From Brucella anthropi ATCC 49188 (GTDB taxonomy: Bacteria > Pseudomonadota > Alphaproteobacteria > Rhizobiales > Rhizobiaceae), in contig NC_009667.1 of assembly GCF_000017405.1 (NCBI RefSeq), forward strand, positions 310,001 through 374,000: a DNA stretch of 64,000 nt, written 5' to 3'. The position numbers and the translations under genes were made by a program. Under the pieces are notes generated by a model. It did no database searches and was not told the origin of the DNA. It was given only the letters and a program-made list of their open reading frames with translations. How positions within the stretch are numbered: position 1 is the first letter of the stretch; the number at the start of each line of letters is the position of its first letter. Shown here piece after piece: positions 26,420 through 35,217 of the stretch.

Positions 26420-27697
26420 ATGACGAAAATCACTGATCTGCGCGTCTTCGATCTCCGCTTCCCGACTTCGCAAAGTCTGGACGGCTCTGACGCGATGAAC
26501 CCGGACCCGGACTATTCGGCAGCCTATGTCATCCTCGATACGGATGACGAGGCGCTGAAGGGCCATGGCCTGACCTTCACCATTGGACGCGGCAACGACA
26601 TTTGCTGTCAGGCGATTCTCGCCATGCGTCATCTGGTCGTGGGTGCCTCGATGGATGATTTCCTCGCGGCCCCCGGCAAGTTCTGGCGTTACCTGACCGG
26701 TGACAGCCAGCTGCGCTGGATCGGCCCGGACAAGGGCGTGATGCATCTTGCCACCGGCGCTGTCGTCAACGCCTTCTGGGATTTGGCTGCAAAGCAGGCT
26801 GGCAAGCCGGTATGGCGGCTTGTCGCCGACATGTCGCCGGAAGAGATCGCCGATATCGTCGATTATCGCTACCTCACCGATGCGCTGACCCGCGACGAAG
26901 CTGTCGAAATTCTGCGTAAAGCGGAAGCCGGCAAGGCCGAGCGTATCGCGAAGCTCGAAGCCAAGGGTTATCCTTGCTACACGACGTCTGCTGGCTGGCT
27001 CGGCTATGATGACGACAAGCTGCGTCGTCTGTGTCAGGAAGCCATCGACGAGGGTTTCAATCATGTGAAGATGAAGGTTGGCCGTGATCTCGAAGACGAT
27101 ATCCGTCGTCTGACCATCGCGCGCGAAGTGATCGGCCCTGATCGCTATCTGATGATTGATGCCAATCAGGTATGGGAAGTCGATCAGGCAATCGAGTGGG
27201 TCAATAAGCTTGCCTTCTCCAAGCCGTTCTTCATCGAAGAACCAACCAGCCCGGACGATGTTGCAGGCCACCGCAAGATTCGCGAAGCCATTGGCGACGT
27301 GAAGGTTGCGACTGGCGAAATGTGTCAGAACCGCATCATGTTCAAGCAGTTCATCGCGGAAGGCGCTATCGACATCGTTCAGATTGATTCATGCCGCATG
27401 GGTGGTCTGAATGAAGTTCTGGCTGTGCTGCTGATTGCTGCCAAGTTTGGTAAGCCGGTTTGGCCACATGCGGGCGGCGTTGGCCTGTGCGAATATGTAC
27501 AGCATTTGTCGATGATCGACTATGTGGCCGTTTCAGGCACCAAGGAAGGCCGTGTGATCGAATATGTCGATCACCTGCACGAGCATTTCATCGAGCCATG
27601 CATCATCAAGGATGCGGCCTATATGCCGCCATCGCTGCCGGGCTTCTCGATTGAAATGAAGCCGCAGTCGATTGCGGAATATACGTTCAAGGGTTGA
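26420..27697 (+). CDS. fucD: L-fuconate dehydratase (enolase superfamily, FucD/ENOSF1 group)
   Basis: This 425-residue enzyme dehydrates L-fuconate to 2-keto-3-deoxy-L-fuconate. Catalytic residues are K217 and K219 (NHVKMKVG), metal ligands D247 (MIDANQ), E273 (FIEEPTSP) and the Glu of ATGEMCQ, and the general acid/base histidine in VWPHAGGVGLCEYVQHL. These positions are one lower than those I recall for the Xanthomonas enzyme. The long capping region FWRYLTGDSQLRWIGPDKGV is specific to the FucD/ENOSF1 group. It is the last gene of the operon and is followed by a strong terminator. Confidence 0.92.
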   Translation: MTKITDLRVFDLRFPTSQSLDGSDAMNPDPDYSAAYVILDTDDEALKGHGLTFTIGRGNDICCQAILAMRHLVVGASMDDFLAAPGKFWRYLTGDSQLRWIGPDKGVMHLATGAVVNAFWDLAAKQAGKPVWRLVADMSPEEIADIVDYRYLTDALTRDEAVEILRKAEAGKAERIAKLEAKGYPCYTTSAGWLGYDDDKLRRLCQEAIDEGFNHVKMKVGRDLEDDIRRLTIAREVIGPDRYLMIDANQVWEVDQAIEWVNKLAFSKPFFIEEPTSPDDVAGHRKIREAIGDVKVATGEMCQNRIMFKQFIAEGAIDIVQIDSCRMGGLNEVLAVLLIAAKFGKPVWPHAGGVGLCEYVQHLSMIDYVAVSGTKEGRVIEYVDHLHEHFIEPCIIKDAAYMPPSLPGFSIEMKPQSIAEYTFKG

Positions 27698-27727
27698 GAG
27701 CCAATTTTCGGCTTATCGTAAAATAAA

Positions 27728-27757
27728 AAGCCGCGCTGAAAAGCGCGGCTTTGCTTT
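27728..27757. terminator. Bidirectional intrinsic terminator after fucD
   Basis: A perfect 10-bp stem (27728-27737 with 27742-27751) with a GAAA tetraloop is flanked by A-rich sequence on the left and T-rich sequence on the right. It closes the long plus-strand operon and the convergent transporter gene. Confidence 0.85.
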
Positions 27758-28197
27758 TAGAGAAAGCGGATCATCAATGCGCCGGAAAGCAACAGAACCG
27801 CACCAACAATGCGCCCGGCGGTGATTTCACGCACCGCAACGCCCATGAAGCCGATGCGGTCAGCAGCCAGTCCGGCCATCAATTGTCCAGCAACAGCAAG
27901 CCCCATCACGGCAGCAGCCCCGATGCGCGGCGTCAGCAACACCGATGCGGTCACATAGATACAGCCAAGCGCACCGCCAGCCACGAAAAGCCAGCCCGCA
28001 GGCACGTTGAACGCTGGCATTGCACCCGTCGCGCGCGCGGTAATTCCGGCGATAACGGCAAGGATGACAGCACCGGAAAGGAACGAAATCGCAGCAGCTG
28101 TTACCGGCGATCCCAATCCACGAGCCAAGGCTGCATTGATAGGTGCCTGAATAGCAATACAGGCACCGGAAAGGATGCCGAACAACGTCCAGAGCAT
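27757..28197 (-). CDS. Small DMT-superfamily transporter (YdcZ/DUF606 type)
   Basis: This 146-residue very hydrophobic protein has four to five predicted membrane segments. It begins MLWTLFGILSGACIAIQAPINAALA and contains GLAVAGQLMAGLAADRIGFMG, the pattern of the DUF606 branch of drug/metabolite transporters. Members probably work as dimers. The substrate is unknown. The ATG at 28197 is preferred to an upstream one at 28236 because the first transmembrane helix begins there and GAGGAAATCTCC precedes it. It is a single gene between the fucD terminator and tRNA-Phe. Confidence 0.8.
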   Translation of the reverse strand: MLWTLFGILSGACIAIQAPINAALARGLGSPVTAAAISFLSGAVILAVIAGITARATGAMPAFNVPAGWLFVAGGALGCIYVTASVLLTPRIGAAAVMGLAVAGQLMAGLAADRIGFMGVAVREITAGRIVGAVLLLSGALMIRFL

Positions 28198-28355
28198 GGA
28201 GATTTCCTCGCTTGGTGAAGAACCTGGAAGGAACAAATGGAATGATTAGTCCTTGCAGAGGATAATCGTCAGGTCAATATTTCGAGTATGATCACGCCGA
28301 ATACAGAAGCCTGATTGAACAAGTATTTTTGCGACGACTATTGAAGGGTTTAGAG

Positions 28356-28431
28356 TGGTGCCCGGAGGCGGATTCGAACCACCGACACGCGGATTTTCAA
28401 TCCGCTGCTCTACCAACTGAGCTATCCGGGC
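28356..28431 (-). tRNA. tRNA-Phe (GAA)
   Basis: This is a full cloverleaf of 76 bases including the encoded CCA. The acceptor stem GCCCGGA pairs with TCCGGGC, the anticodon loop TTGAAAA gives anticodon GAA, and the T-arm has GGTTCGAATCC. It is the last element of the minus-strand housekeeping block. No integrase lies next to it. Confidence 0.97.
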
Positions 28432-28602
28432 ATCCGTAACAAGCAATCTGCTCGTTCGAGGCGGTGTTGGTTCCCGCCGGAAGTGGGTGGGTTATAGCAT
28501 TAAATTTCGCGCTGTCCAGCACCGTATCGCAATTTTTATCAGCTTTTCTCACATCTTTGATAAATAACTGATTTTATTGGAGGAAGCCACTTTGAGAGAG
28601 GC

Positions 28603-28818
28603 TTAGTTTCCTCCTTCTTCCTCTTCGTCAATTGGCTTTCCCGGCAGGACATAGCTGCCGGATAGCCAGCGATTGAGGTCGATGCTTTTACAGCGTGGCG
28701 AACAGAACGGATAGGATTCGCGCGATGAAGGCTTTCCGCATTCCGGGCAGGGGCGCGTCGGACGCAATGGCGTCACTCGTGCACCTGCTGCGGTCGATAT
28801 GTCCTTCTTGTCGCTCAT
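28603..28818 (-). CDS. yacG: Zinc-binding DNA gyrase inhibitor YacG
   Basis: This 71-residue protein has a four-cysteine zinc site (C24, C27, C39, C43 in CPECGKP and FCSPRCK) and the following [10 protein letters not shown] that is diagnostic for YacG, which in E. coli binds GyrB and inhibits gyrase. The acidic tail DEEEEGG is common in the family. It starts eight bases after the maf stop and is probably cotranscribed. Confidence 0.92.
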   Translation of the reverse strand: MSDKKDISTAAGARVTPLRPTRPCPECGKPSSRESYPFCSPRCKSIDLNRWLSGSYVLPGKPIDEEEEGGN

Positions 28819-28826
28819 ACCTGCTC

Positions 28827-29453
28827 TCAGACTTTCCCGCTGTTCCAGTTAGCGTAAACCGGGTAGTCGACGTCGTTCAGCAGGCTGATAGTTTCCTGCA
28901 GCGGCAATCCCACGACGTTTGTATAGGAGCCAACCAGCTTCACAACGAAACTACCGGCCAGCCCCTGGATTGCATAGCCGCCCGCTTTCCCTCGCCATTC
29001 ACCAGACGAGAGATAGGCATCCATCTGCTGGCGGGATAACCGTTCAAAACGCAATCGTGTTTCAACCAGTGTCTGGCGCAAATTCCCGTTCGGCAAGACA
29101 AGGCTCACTCCTGTGAAAACCTTGTGCGTACGCCCGGAAAGCAGCCGCAGACATTCTCTTGCCTCGTCGGCAATCTCCGTTTTGGGGAGAATGCGCCGGC
29201 CCACGGCCACAACAGTATCGGCAGCAAGAATGAAGGCACCGGCGAAATTCGCATCGTCCTTCAGCTGCTCTTGTGCCTTGCGCGCCTTCTCCCGCGACAG
29301 ACGTCGCGCCAGCGAGCGCGGGTGTTCCGCGCGCTGCGGCGTTTCATCTATATCGGCCGGATGAATGTGGTCCGGTTCGATGCCTGTCTGCCCCAGAAGC
29401 TCGATCCTGCGTGGAGAACCGGAGGCAAGAACCAGCTTGTGTTGCGCGCTCAT
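28827..29453 (-). CDS. maf: Maf-family nucleotide pyrophosphatase
   Basis: This 208-residue protein is of the Maf/HAM1-like family, house-cleaning nucleoside triphosphate pyrophosphatases linked to septum formation. The family signature [12 protein letters not shown] is at residues 9-20. Further matches are RLSREKA, the catalytic Asp of [20 protein letters not shown] and [12 protein letters not shown]. The substrate group (dTTP/UTP or modified bases) cannot be fixed with certainty. It lies between infA and yacG, an order kept in many Rhizobiales. Confidence 0.93.
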   Translation of the reverse strand: MSAQHKLVLASGSPRRIELLGQTGIEPDHIHPADIDETPQRAEHPRSLARRLSREKARKAQEQLKDDANFAGAFILAADTVVAVGRRILPKTEIADEARECLRLLSGRTHKVFTGVSLVLPNGNLRQTLVETRLRFERLSRQQMDAYLSSGEWRGKAGGYAIQGLAGSFVVKLVGSYTNVVGLPLQETISLLNDVDYPVYANWNSGKV

Positions 29454-29487
29454 CGAATAGACATTTCCTGGAACGGGAACGGATTGC

Positions 29488-29706
29488 TTACTTGAAGCGG
29501 TAGGTGATGCGGCCCTTGGTCAGATCGTAAGGGGTCATCTCAACCAGAACCTTGTCGCCGGCCAGAACGCGGATGCGATTCTTGCGCATACGGCCTGCCG
29601 TATGGGCGATGATTTCATGTTCGTTCTCGAGCTTCACGCGGAACATAGCATTCGGCAGCAGTTCCGTAACAACACCCGGAAATTCTAGGACTTCTTCTTT
29701 CGCCAT
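29488..29706 (-). CDS. infA: Translation initiation factor IF-1
   Basis: This 72-residue single OB-fold protein shows [36 protein letters not shown] and [12 protein letters not shown], which match IF-1 over the full length. It binds the 30S A site and helps IF-2 and IF-3 during initiation. It sits 114 bases downstream of the phosphatase gene, room enough for its own promoter. Confidence 0.98.
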   Translation of the reverse strand: MAKEEVLEFPGVVTELLPNAMFRVKLENEHEIIAHTAGRMRKNRIRVLAGDKVLVEMTPYDLTKGRITYRFK

Positions 29707-29820
29707 GCGATACCTGTGTCTTTCTTTGATAAAATGCCGCTCTCGAGCGGTCTTTAGGTCGGAATTTGCGCGGAACCTATATGATTAGGCGGCATTTGTG
29801 AACAACGGAATTCCGTGAAC

Positions 29821-30309
29821 TCAATGCTCATTAAAACGCTGCATGATTTGCCGCTTCAGACGGTCCCGCACATCGCGATACGCCGCCATGATCTGGCTTC
29901 GGCTGCCGGTTACCAAGGTCGGGTCCGGCGTTGGCCAATATTCGACATCAACCGAGAAACCCCGCATTCGCTCCAGCACAGTATGATGAGCGAGTGGCGT
30001 CAGCGTTACAATCAGGTCGAAATAGCCATCCGCAAGTTCTTCGAGGCCACGTGGTTGCCGGTTGTCAAGCGACAAGCCTTCTTCCTGAAGGACAGCATCG
30101 ACAAACGGATCACGTTCGCCCCGCTTCACACCTGCAGAAGCTAAATAAATATTGGGTGGCAGGGCCTGTCTTGCAAGTAACTCCGCCATGGGTGAACGAA
30201 TTGCATTCTTGCCGCAGACAAAAAGCAGGGACTTGGGCAGGCTCGATTTATGATCGTCGTCGCCGTCGGCGCTGAAATTCACGGGAGGGGCATCGGTGAT
30301 GATCATCAA
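29821..30309 (-). CDS. Low molecular weight phosphotyrosine phosphatase-like protein
   Basis: This 162-residue protein has an arsenate reductase/low-Mr phosphatase fold. The P-loop is C-x5-R with Cys32 and Arg38 in LLFVCGKNAIRSPMAE. The general-acid region is YWPTPDPTLV with the DP motif. An N-terminal extension of about 25 acidic residues precedes the domain. It follows the UPF0262 gene by three bases. The physiological substrate is unknown. Arsenate reductase activity is less likely because the extra cysteines of ArsC are missing. Confidence 0.87.
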   Translation of the reverse strand: MMIITDAPPVNFSADGDDDHKSSLPKSLLFVCGKNAIRSPMAELLARQALPPNIYLASAGVKRGERDPFVDAVLQEEGLSLDNRQPRGLEELADGYFDLIVTLTPLAHHTVLERMRGFSVDVEYWPTPDPTLVTGSRSQIMAAYRDVRDRLKRQIMQRFNEH

Positions 30310-30312
30310 TGA

Positions 30313-30795
30313 TCAGCCTCTCCAGTGCAGGACGCAGACAAGTGTGAAAAGCCGCCGTGCCGTGTTGAAATCAACCTCGATCTTGCCCTGCAGCCTGTTC
30401 TGGAGCGTCTGCGATCCTTCATTGTGCAGGCCGCGCCGTCCCATGTCGATTGCTTCGATCTTGCTTGGTGTGGCCGACCGGATCGCCTGATAGTAGCTTT
30501 CACAAATCATGAAATAATCCCGCACGACGCGCCGTAAGGGCGTGAGCGAGAGAATATGAGTTGCGACGTCTTCACCGGCCTCCCGGGTGATGGCGAAGAT
30601 CAGTCGCGATTCCATCAACGAAAGCTTGAGACGGTACGGCCCTCCCGTGTCGTCTCCGATCGGGTGGAAGGAATTCTCTTCGATGAGGTCAAAAATGGCT
30701 ACCGCGCGTTCATGCTCGACGTCAGGCGTCGAGCGCCCGATGGATTCATCGAGCTCGACGTCAACAAGGCGCGCATTTGGAACAGCGGCGGTCAT
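30313..30795 (-). CDS. UPF0262 family protein
   Basis: This 160-residue conserved alphaproteobacterial protein of unknown function has family stretches [50 protein letters not shown] and [15 protein letters not shown]. No catalytic motif, signal peptide or membrane segment is visible. It lies six bases after hisD and three before the phosphatase gene, so it is part of this operon. Confidence 0.88.
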   Translation of the reverse strand: MTAAVPNARLVDVELDESIGRSTPDVEHERAVAIFDLIEENSFHPIGDDTGGPYRLKLSLMESRLIFAITREAGEDVATHILSLTPLRRVVRDYFMICESYYQAIRSATPSKIEAIDMGRRGLHNEGSQTLQNRLQGKIEVDFNTARRLFTLVCVLHWRG

Positions 30796-30801
30796 GTCAC
30801 C

Positions 30802-32094
30802 TCATAGATTCAGCCGGATAGCGACAGACTGCGCGTGTGCGTCAAGGCCTTCGGCGCGGGCAATCTCGATTGCCGCAGGTCCGAGCACGCGTAGTTGATC
30901 AGGGCCGAGTTTGAGAAGCGACGTGCGTTTCATGTAGTCGAGAACCGACAAGCCGGATGAAAAACGCGCTGAGCGCGCCGTCGGCAGAACGTGGTTACAG
31001 CCGCCGACATAATCGCCGATCACTTCCGGCGTATAGCCACCGATGAAGATCGATCCTGCATTGCGGATTTTTGGCAGTAAGGCTTCCGGATCGGCTGTAG
31101 CGATTTCCAGATGCTCGGCTGCAATGCGATTGGCAAGCGGAATGGCCGCCTCGAAATCCTCGACCAGAATAACTGCGCCGAAATCACGCCAGCTCGCGGC
31201 GGCAGTTTGCGCGCGCGGGAGGTTGCGAAGCTGCCGTTCGACAGCTTCTTCGACAGCCAGAGCAAGAGCTTCATCATTGGTCATAAGGATCGATTGCGCA
31301 GCGGTATCGTGCTCCGCTTGAGCAAGGAGGTCAGCGGCGATCCAGTCAGGATTGTTGTCCTTGTCGGCGATGACCAGCACTTCCGATGGCCCGGCGATCA
31401 TGTCGATGCCGACCGTGCCGAAGACGATACGTTTGGCCGCTGCAACATAGGCGTTGCCGGGGCCGACGATCTTGGCAACCGGACTAATTGTTTCGGTGCC
31501 ATAGGCGAGGGCAGCGATAGCCTGAGCGCCGCCGACACGATAAATCTCGGAAACGCCAGCCAGACGTGCTGCCACCAGAACCAATGGATTGAGAATGCCG
31601 TCAGGTGCTGGAACCACCATGACAATGCGCTCTACACCTGCCACCTTGGCTGGAACAGCGTTCATCAATACGGAACTTGGGTAGCTTGCCGTGCCGCCCG
31701 GAACATAGAGCCCCACAGCTTCGATAGCGGTCCAGCGCGAACCGAGCTCAACGCCAAGCGCATCCGTATAACGATCATCTTTCGGCAACTGCCGCGCGTG
31801 GTGTTTCTCGATGCGCTCGTGAGCAAGCTTCAGCGCTTCGATCGTCGATGCCGGGGCTATGTCGAATGCGGCATCGATTTCAGCTTCAGTGACCGCAATT
31901 CCGGTTTTTTCGAGATCGATCCGGTCAAAGCGCCGGGAATAGTCGATGAGCGCACTGTCACCTTCACGACGCACCCGTTCAACGATCTCGCGGGCCGCAC
32001 GATCGACATCCTCGGACGCCTCGCGTTTGCTGGCCAGAAATGTCGCGAAATTATTCTCGAAATCGGGATCGGTTTGTCTGAGCGTCTTGACCAC
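30802..32094 (-). CDS. hisD: Histidinol dehydrogenase
   Basis: This 430-residue enzyme carries out the last two steps of histidine biosynthesis, L-histidinol to L-histidine with two NAD and zinc. Diagnostic segments are VGLYVPGGTASYPSSVLMNAVPA, VGGAQAIAALAYGTETI, GPSEVLVIAD, LLAQAEHDTAAQSIL and the zinc/catalytic region GGCNHVLPTARSARFSSGLSV. The start is a GTG at 32094. It is not beside other his genes, and is followed by UPF0262 and phosphatase genes. Confidence 0.97.
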   Translation of the reverse strand: MVKTLRQTDPDFENNFATFLASKREASEDVDRAAREIVERVRREGDSALIDYSRRFDRIDLEKTGIAVTEAEIDAAFDIAPASTIEALKLAHERIEKHHARQLPKDDRYTDALGVELGSRWTAIEAVGLYVPGGTASYPSSVLMNAVPAKVAGVERIVMVVPAPDGILNPLVLVAARLAGVSEIYRVGGAQAIAALAYGTETISPVAKIVGPGNAYVAAAKRIVFGTVGIDMIAGPSEVLVIADKDNNPDWIAADLLAQAEHDTAAQSILMTNDEALALAVEEAVERQLRNLPRAQTAAASWRDFGAVILVEDFEAAIPLANRIAAEHLEIATADPEALLPKIRNAGSIFIGGYTPEVIGDYVGGCNHVLPTARSARFSSGLSVLDYMKRTSLLKLGPDQLRVLGPAAIEIARAEGLDAHAQSVAIRLNL

Positions 32095-32271
32095 GCTTCT
32101 GTTCCTTCAAATATGCTTTGCCAGACTGGCGTCTGGCTGACGAAAGACGGTTTTGTATAACCCTCTCTTATGCCAGGGCGCTAAGATGCTGACGCTATCC
32201 AAGCCCTGAAAATGCTCAATCGCCACACGGGCTTTCCAAATCTCGATGATTCAACTCATCAAGGTTGGGTA

Positions 32272-32712
32272 TTAGACGTTATGGCGAGGAAGTGATTCTG
32301 TTTCCCATGCCGCGCCAAGGTCCGTCATTTGCGCTTCGATACATTCCACTTCAAGACGGATAGCCGCATTTGCCGAGAAAGTCAGTTCTATTGTTCCGGC
32401 AGGTGTTTCACCGGCCGTGAACTGAATGGCCATCAGGGAAAGCACTTCATCCGGTTTCTGGCGGTCAATGCCGACTGCCTTGGCTGCGATCACACGGTTG
32501 AAGTGCAGAGCGGTACGCCTGCGTTGATATTGCGGCTTGCGCAGGAACTTCGGCTTGCTTTCTTCCCAGACAAAGCGGTTTGCCGTGAGAACGAAGCGCT
32601 TCTCGTTCCCGAGATACTGAAGGTCGGATACTTTCAAAACTGCGTCCTGAAGATGAGCGGACAGGACCTGCAAATCCTCCTCATCCAGCGCCACAAGCTT
32701 CAACATCTCCAT
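32272..32712 (-). CDS. DUF2948 family protein
   Basis: This 146-residue conserved protein of unknown function is found beside hisD and murA in many alphaproteobacteria. Typical parts are MLKLVALDEEDLQVLSAHLQ, VLTANRFVWEE, RRRTALHFNRV and the closing LTDLGAAWET-like MTDLGAAWETESLP. Two in-frame ATGs two codons apart make the start slightly uncertain. No membrane segment, signal or catalytic motif was seen. Confidence 0.85.
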   Translation of the reverse strand: MEMLKLVALDEEDLQVLSAHLQDAVLKVSDLQYLGNEKRFVLTANRFVWEESKPKFLRKPQYQRRRTALHFNRVIAAKAVGIDRQKPDEVLSLMAIQFTAGETPAGTIELTFSANAAIRLEVECIEAQMTDLGAAWETESLPRHNV

Positions 32713-32867
32713 ACTCCAGCACCACTTTCCGTTGTCGGTTAATAACTGCTCCCAACAGGCAGAAAATCAATCACCCGCTCGGCCGATTATCAACTTGGCA
32801 TGTCAAAACAAAAAAATCGACAGGCTTTTCAAGCCTTTCGCCCTTCGATTGGAATCTTTAGCGTTGC

Positions 32868-32905
32868 GCAAGAAAAAGCCGGAGCGATGAATGTCACTCC
32901 GGCTT
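32868..32905 (-). terminator. Intrinsic terminator of murA
   Basis: A perfect 9-bp stem (32876-32884 with 32897-32905, 12-base loop) is followed in the minus direction by TTTTTCTTG. It starts eight bases after the murA stop. Confidence 0.85.
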
Positions 32906-32912
32906 GGTCAGA

Positions 32913-34202
32913 TCAGCCACTGATACGTTCTACTGTCGCGCCGCAGCGTGACAGTTTTTCTTCCAGGCGCTCAAAGCCGCGATCCAGATGATACACGCGG
33001 TTGACCATGGTTTCGCCCTCAGCAGCAAGGCCAGCGATCACAAGCGAAACCGAAGCCCGAAGATCCGTTGCCATCACCTGCGCGCCTTTGAGGCGTTCTA
33101 CGCCTTCGACGGTTGCAGTCTGGCCGGACAGAGAAATCTTTGCGCCAAGACGTGCCAGCTCCTGCACGTGCATGAAGCGATTTTCAAAAATGGTTTCCGT
33201 GATGCGCGACGTTCCCTTGGCCTTGGTCATCAGGCCCATGAACTGCGCCTGCAAGTCGGTCGGGAAACCGGGGAAAGGGTCGGTAGTAACGTCAACGGGA
33301 TGGATACCATGACCGTTACGGACAACGCGGAGGCCGCTGTTGGTCTCGGTGATTTCAGCTCCGGCCTGTCGCAGCGTTTCGAGAGCGGCGGAAAGCTGGC
33401 TTTCCTGAGCACCTTCCAGAAGCACATCGCCGCCGGTCATGGCGACGGCCATGGCATAGGTGCCGGCTTCGATACGGTCTGGAATAACACGAACGCGCGC
33501 ACCCGACAGGTTGGTGACCCCATCGATATGGATAGTGCTGGTTCCGGCGCCGGTGATCTTGGCGCCCATTGCATTAAGGCAGTCGGCGAGATTGACGACT
33601 TCCGGTTCGCGGGCGGCATTTTCGATGACGGTTTCGCCCTTGGCGAGGGCTGCTGCCATCAGCATGACATGGGTCGCGCCGACGGAGACCTTCGGAAACT
33701 TATAGCGTGCGCCGACGAGACCGTTCCTGGCTTTCGCCTTGGCGTAGCCGTTTTCGATTTCGATGTCGGCTCCAAGAGCTAATAAGGCTTCGAGGAGAAG
33801 GTCGACCGGGCGTGTCCCGATAGCGCAGCCGCCCGGCAGGGAAACATTTGCTTCGCCCATGCGGGCGAGAAGCGGCGCAATAACCCAGAAACTCGCACGC
33901 ATCTTGGATACGAGTTCATAGGGTGCAGTGGTGGTGACGATATTACGGGCAGTAAAATGGATCGTACGCGAATAGGCCCCATCCTGATGTTCGCGGCGTC
34001 CGTTAACCGAATAATCCACGCCGTGATTGCTGAGGATGCGGATCAACTGTTCGACGTCAGCCAGATGCGGCACATTTTCGAGCGTCAGCGTATCGTCGGT
34101 CAGAAGCGAGGCGATCATCAACGGCAGAGCGGCATTTTTTGCGCCGGAGATTGGAATGATGCCGTTGAGCTTGTTGCCACCAACGATTTTGATGCGATCC
34201 AT
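32913..34202 (-). CDS. murA: UDP-N-acetylglucosamine 1-carboxyvinyltransferase
   Basis: This 429-residue enzyme performs the first committed step of peptidoglycan synthesis, transfer of enolpyruvate from PEP to UDP-GlcNAc. The N-terminus [27 protein letters not shown] with the Lys-Asn pair, the fosfomycin-target cysteine in [15 protein letters not shown], and the closing [19 protein letters not shown] are diagnostic. The cysteine is present, so the protein should be of the fosfomycin-sensitive type. A terminator follows directly, so murA is transcribed apart from the DUF2948 gene. Confidence 0.98.
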   Translation of the reverse strand: MDRIKIVGGNKLNGIIPISGAKNAALPLMIASLLTDDTLTLENVPHLADVEQLIRILSNHGVDYSVNGRREHQDGAYSRTIHFTARNIVTTTAPYELVSKMRASFWVIAPLLARMGEANVSLPGGCAIGTRPVDLLLEALLALGADIEIENGYAKAKARNGLVGARYKFPKVSVGATHVMLMAAALAKGETVIENAAREPEVVNLADCLNAMGAKITGAGTSTIHIDGVTNLSGARVRVIPDRIEAGTYAMAVAMTGGDVLLEGAQESQLSAALETLRQAGAEITETNSGLRVVRNGHGIHPVDVTTDPFPGFPTDLQAQFMGLMTKAKGTSRITETIFENRFMHVQELARLGAKISLSGQTATVEGVERLKGAQVMATDLRASVSLVIAGLAAEGETMVNRVYHLDRGFERLEEKLSRCGATVERISG

Positions 34203-34418
34203 GCTGTGTCACCTTCTGGGCCGATACCTTGCCCGATAAATTTTCACCAAATCCGGCAGCCCTTACGGCGCGGTGGCGTTGCGTCATGAAATTACGAGTC
34301 TTGCGGCCAAATTACGTCAAATACGAATCACAATAGGACGACATCGCTGCGAAGAACAGAAATGAGCTTTTACCGCAGAGCCCCCCTATCTTCAAGGAAG
34401 GCTTTGATGGTGCGATTC

Positions 34419-34598
34419 TCAGTCTGTGTCGTCGCTGGCGGCGGTGATGCCGTCGTTTCGTTCATCCGCTTCGCCCGCGCGACGCGATCTGGATTGCGCT
34501 TTGCGGCGCATCAGATTCGCGCGCAACTCCTCGGCCCGGCGTTTTTTGCGCTGGTCCGATTGGGTTTGTTTCTCTTTGTTGGTCGTATTTTCGCTCAT
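34419..34598 (-). CDS. Short basic, charged hypothetical protein (59 residues)
   Basis: This 59-codon open frame reads MSENTTNKEKQTQSDQRKKR at its start, then RAEELRANLMRRKAQSRSRR and an acidic end ADERND...ASDDTD. The composition is hydrophilic with no membrane segment, and it looks disordered or coiled. It fills the murA to tRNA-Thr gap on the same strand as murA and has an ATG but only a weak ribosome site. The regular alternation of charged residues is more protein-like than the overlapping frames. I do not recognise a family. Conservation at this position in Brucella relatives would decide. Confidence 0.6.
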   Translation of the reverse strand: MSENTTNKEKQTQSDQRKKRRAEELRANLMRRKAQSRSRRAGEADERNDGITAASDDTD

Positions 34599-34745
34599 GG
34601 CGGTCTTCTACTACGGGAAAAAGGGCCGGAAAAGCTGCTTTCAAATGCGCGTCCGGCAGATTTCCACATTATGTGAAAAGAAATGCAATTGCTTGCTTGC
34701 GATTTGCGTAATGATGTGGCAGAAGTCCGCCGCACTCAAGAGATT

Positions 34746-34820
<75 letters not shown>

Positions 34821-34868
34821 TTATTTTCCAATAAAATCCAGAAACTGGCTTTGCCGTGCTTTCATTAA

Positions 34869-34967
34869 AGCGCGTTTCGATCTGATTGGATCAAATCGGC
34901 GCTCTAATCATTTATTGTTACGCGCATCTTTTCCGAAAACCGTTTCACACTTTTCGGGATGCGCTCT
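34869..34967. repeat. Composite Rhizobiales-type palindromic repeat, copy 1
   Basis: This element has two parts. At 34869-34905 AGCGC and GCGCT flank a GGATCAAATC core. At 34921-34967 GCGCAT and ATGCGC, then CCGAAAA and TTTTCGG, form a nested hairpin around CCGTTTCACAC. The second part recurs at 51037-51083. I know this kind of sequence as frequent between genes in Brucella and related genomes. Confidence 0.75.
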
Positions 34968-35071
34968 AATGGAAAGTGCGTGTGGTTGCTGATTTGAGAT
35001 CAGTTCACGCAGGGGTTCAATCTCATTGAGCCGCTTTTCTTTCGCCACCAGTCTTTTCGATGTATACTATT

Positions 35072-35193
35072 CGCCAGACCGTCAGGCTCTGGTCTGACGA
35101 ATTGGCGTCACGAAATCGGATTTGTCCGGTGACCGGTTGAAAGCCAGAAATTGCGTGCAGGCCATGTCCTGACCGTTTCCTTGCCGTCAGGAC
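35072..35193 (+). promoter_or_regulatory. Two hairpins in the leader of the DUF2189 gene
   Basis: Hairpin 1 has an outer stem CGCCA/TGGCG (35072-35076 with 35103-35107) and an inner stem CGTCAG/CTGACG (35080-35085 with 35094-35099). Hairpin 2 is an 8-bp perfect stem GTCCTGAC/GTCAGGAC (35166-35173 with 35186-35193), ending 24 bases before the ATG and just upstream of AGGAGGAG. Function unknown. Confidence 0.45.
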
Positions 35194-35217
35194 TGCTTAA
35201 TCCGCAGGAGGAGCGTC

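Larger units (their letters stand above)
34821..35217. other. Non-coding region with repeat element and leader hairpins
   Basis: This is a 397-base stretch without a gene. The first half holds a composite palindromic repeat (34869-34967). The second half holds two hairpins (35072-35107 and 35166-35193) and an AT-rich TATACT at 35063 that could be a -10 box for the DUF2189 gene, although no good -35 was seen. No open frame with a ribosome site was recognised. Confidence 0.6.

Noticed and set aside
25424..27271. 615-codon open frame on the minus strand
   Set aside because: It lies opposite the FAH hydrolase and fucD genes, which show clear family motifs. Its translation is low in family likeness and it has no ribosome site. 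It is a codon-bias shadow.
28356..28431. Genomic island integrated at tRNA-Phe
   Set aside because: There is no integrase, no direct repeat of the tRNA 3' end was seen in the block, and codon and base use look even across the junction.
28246..28446. 66-codon open frame on the minus strand with AQLVEQRIENPRVGGSNPPP
   Set aside because: This is the well-known false protein produced by translating a tRNA gene, here tRNA-Phe.
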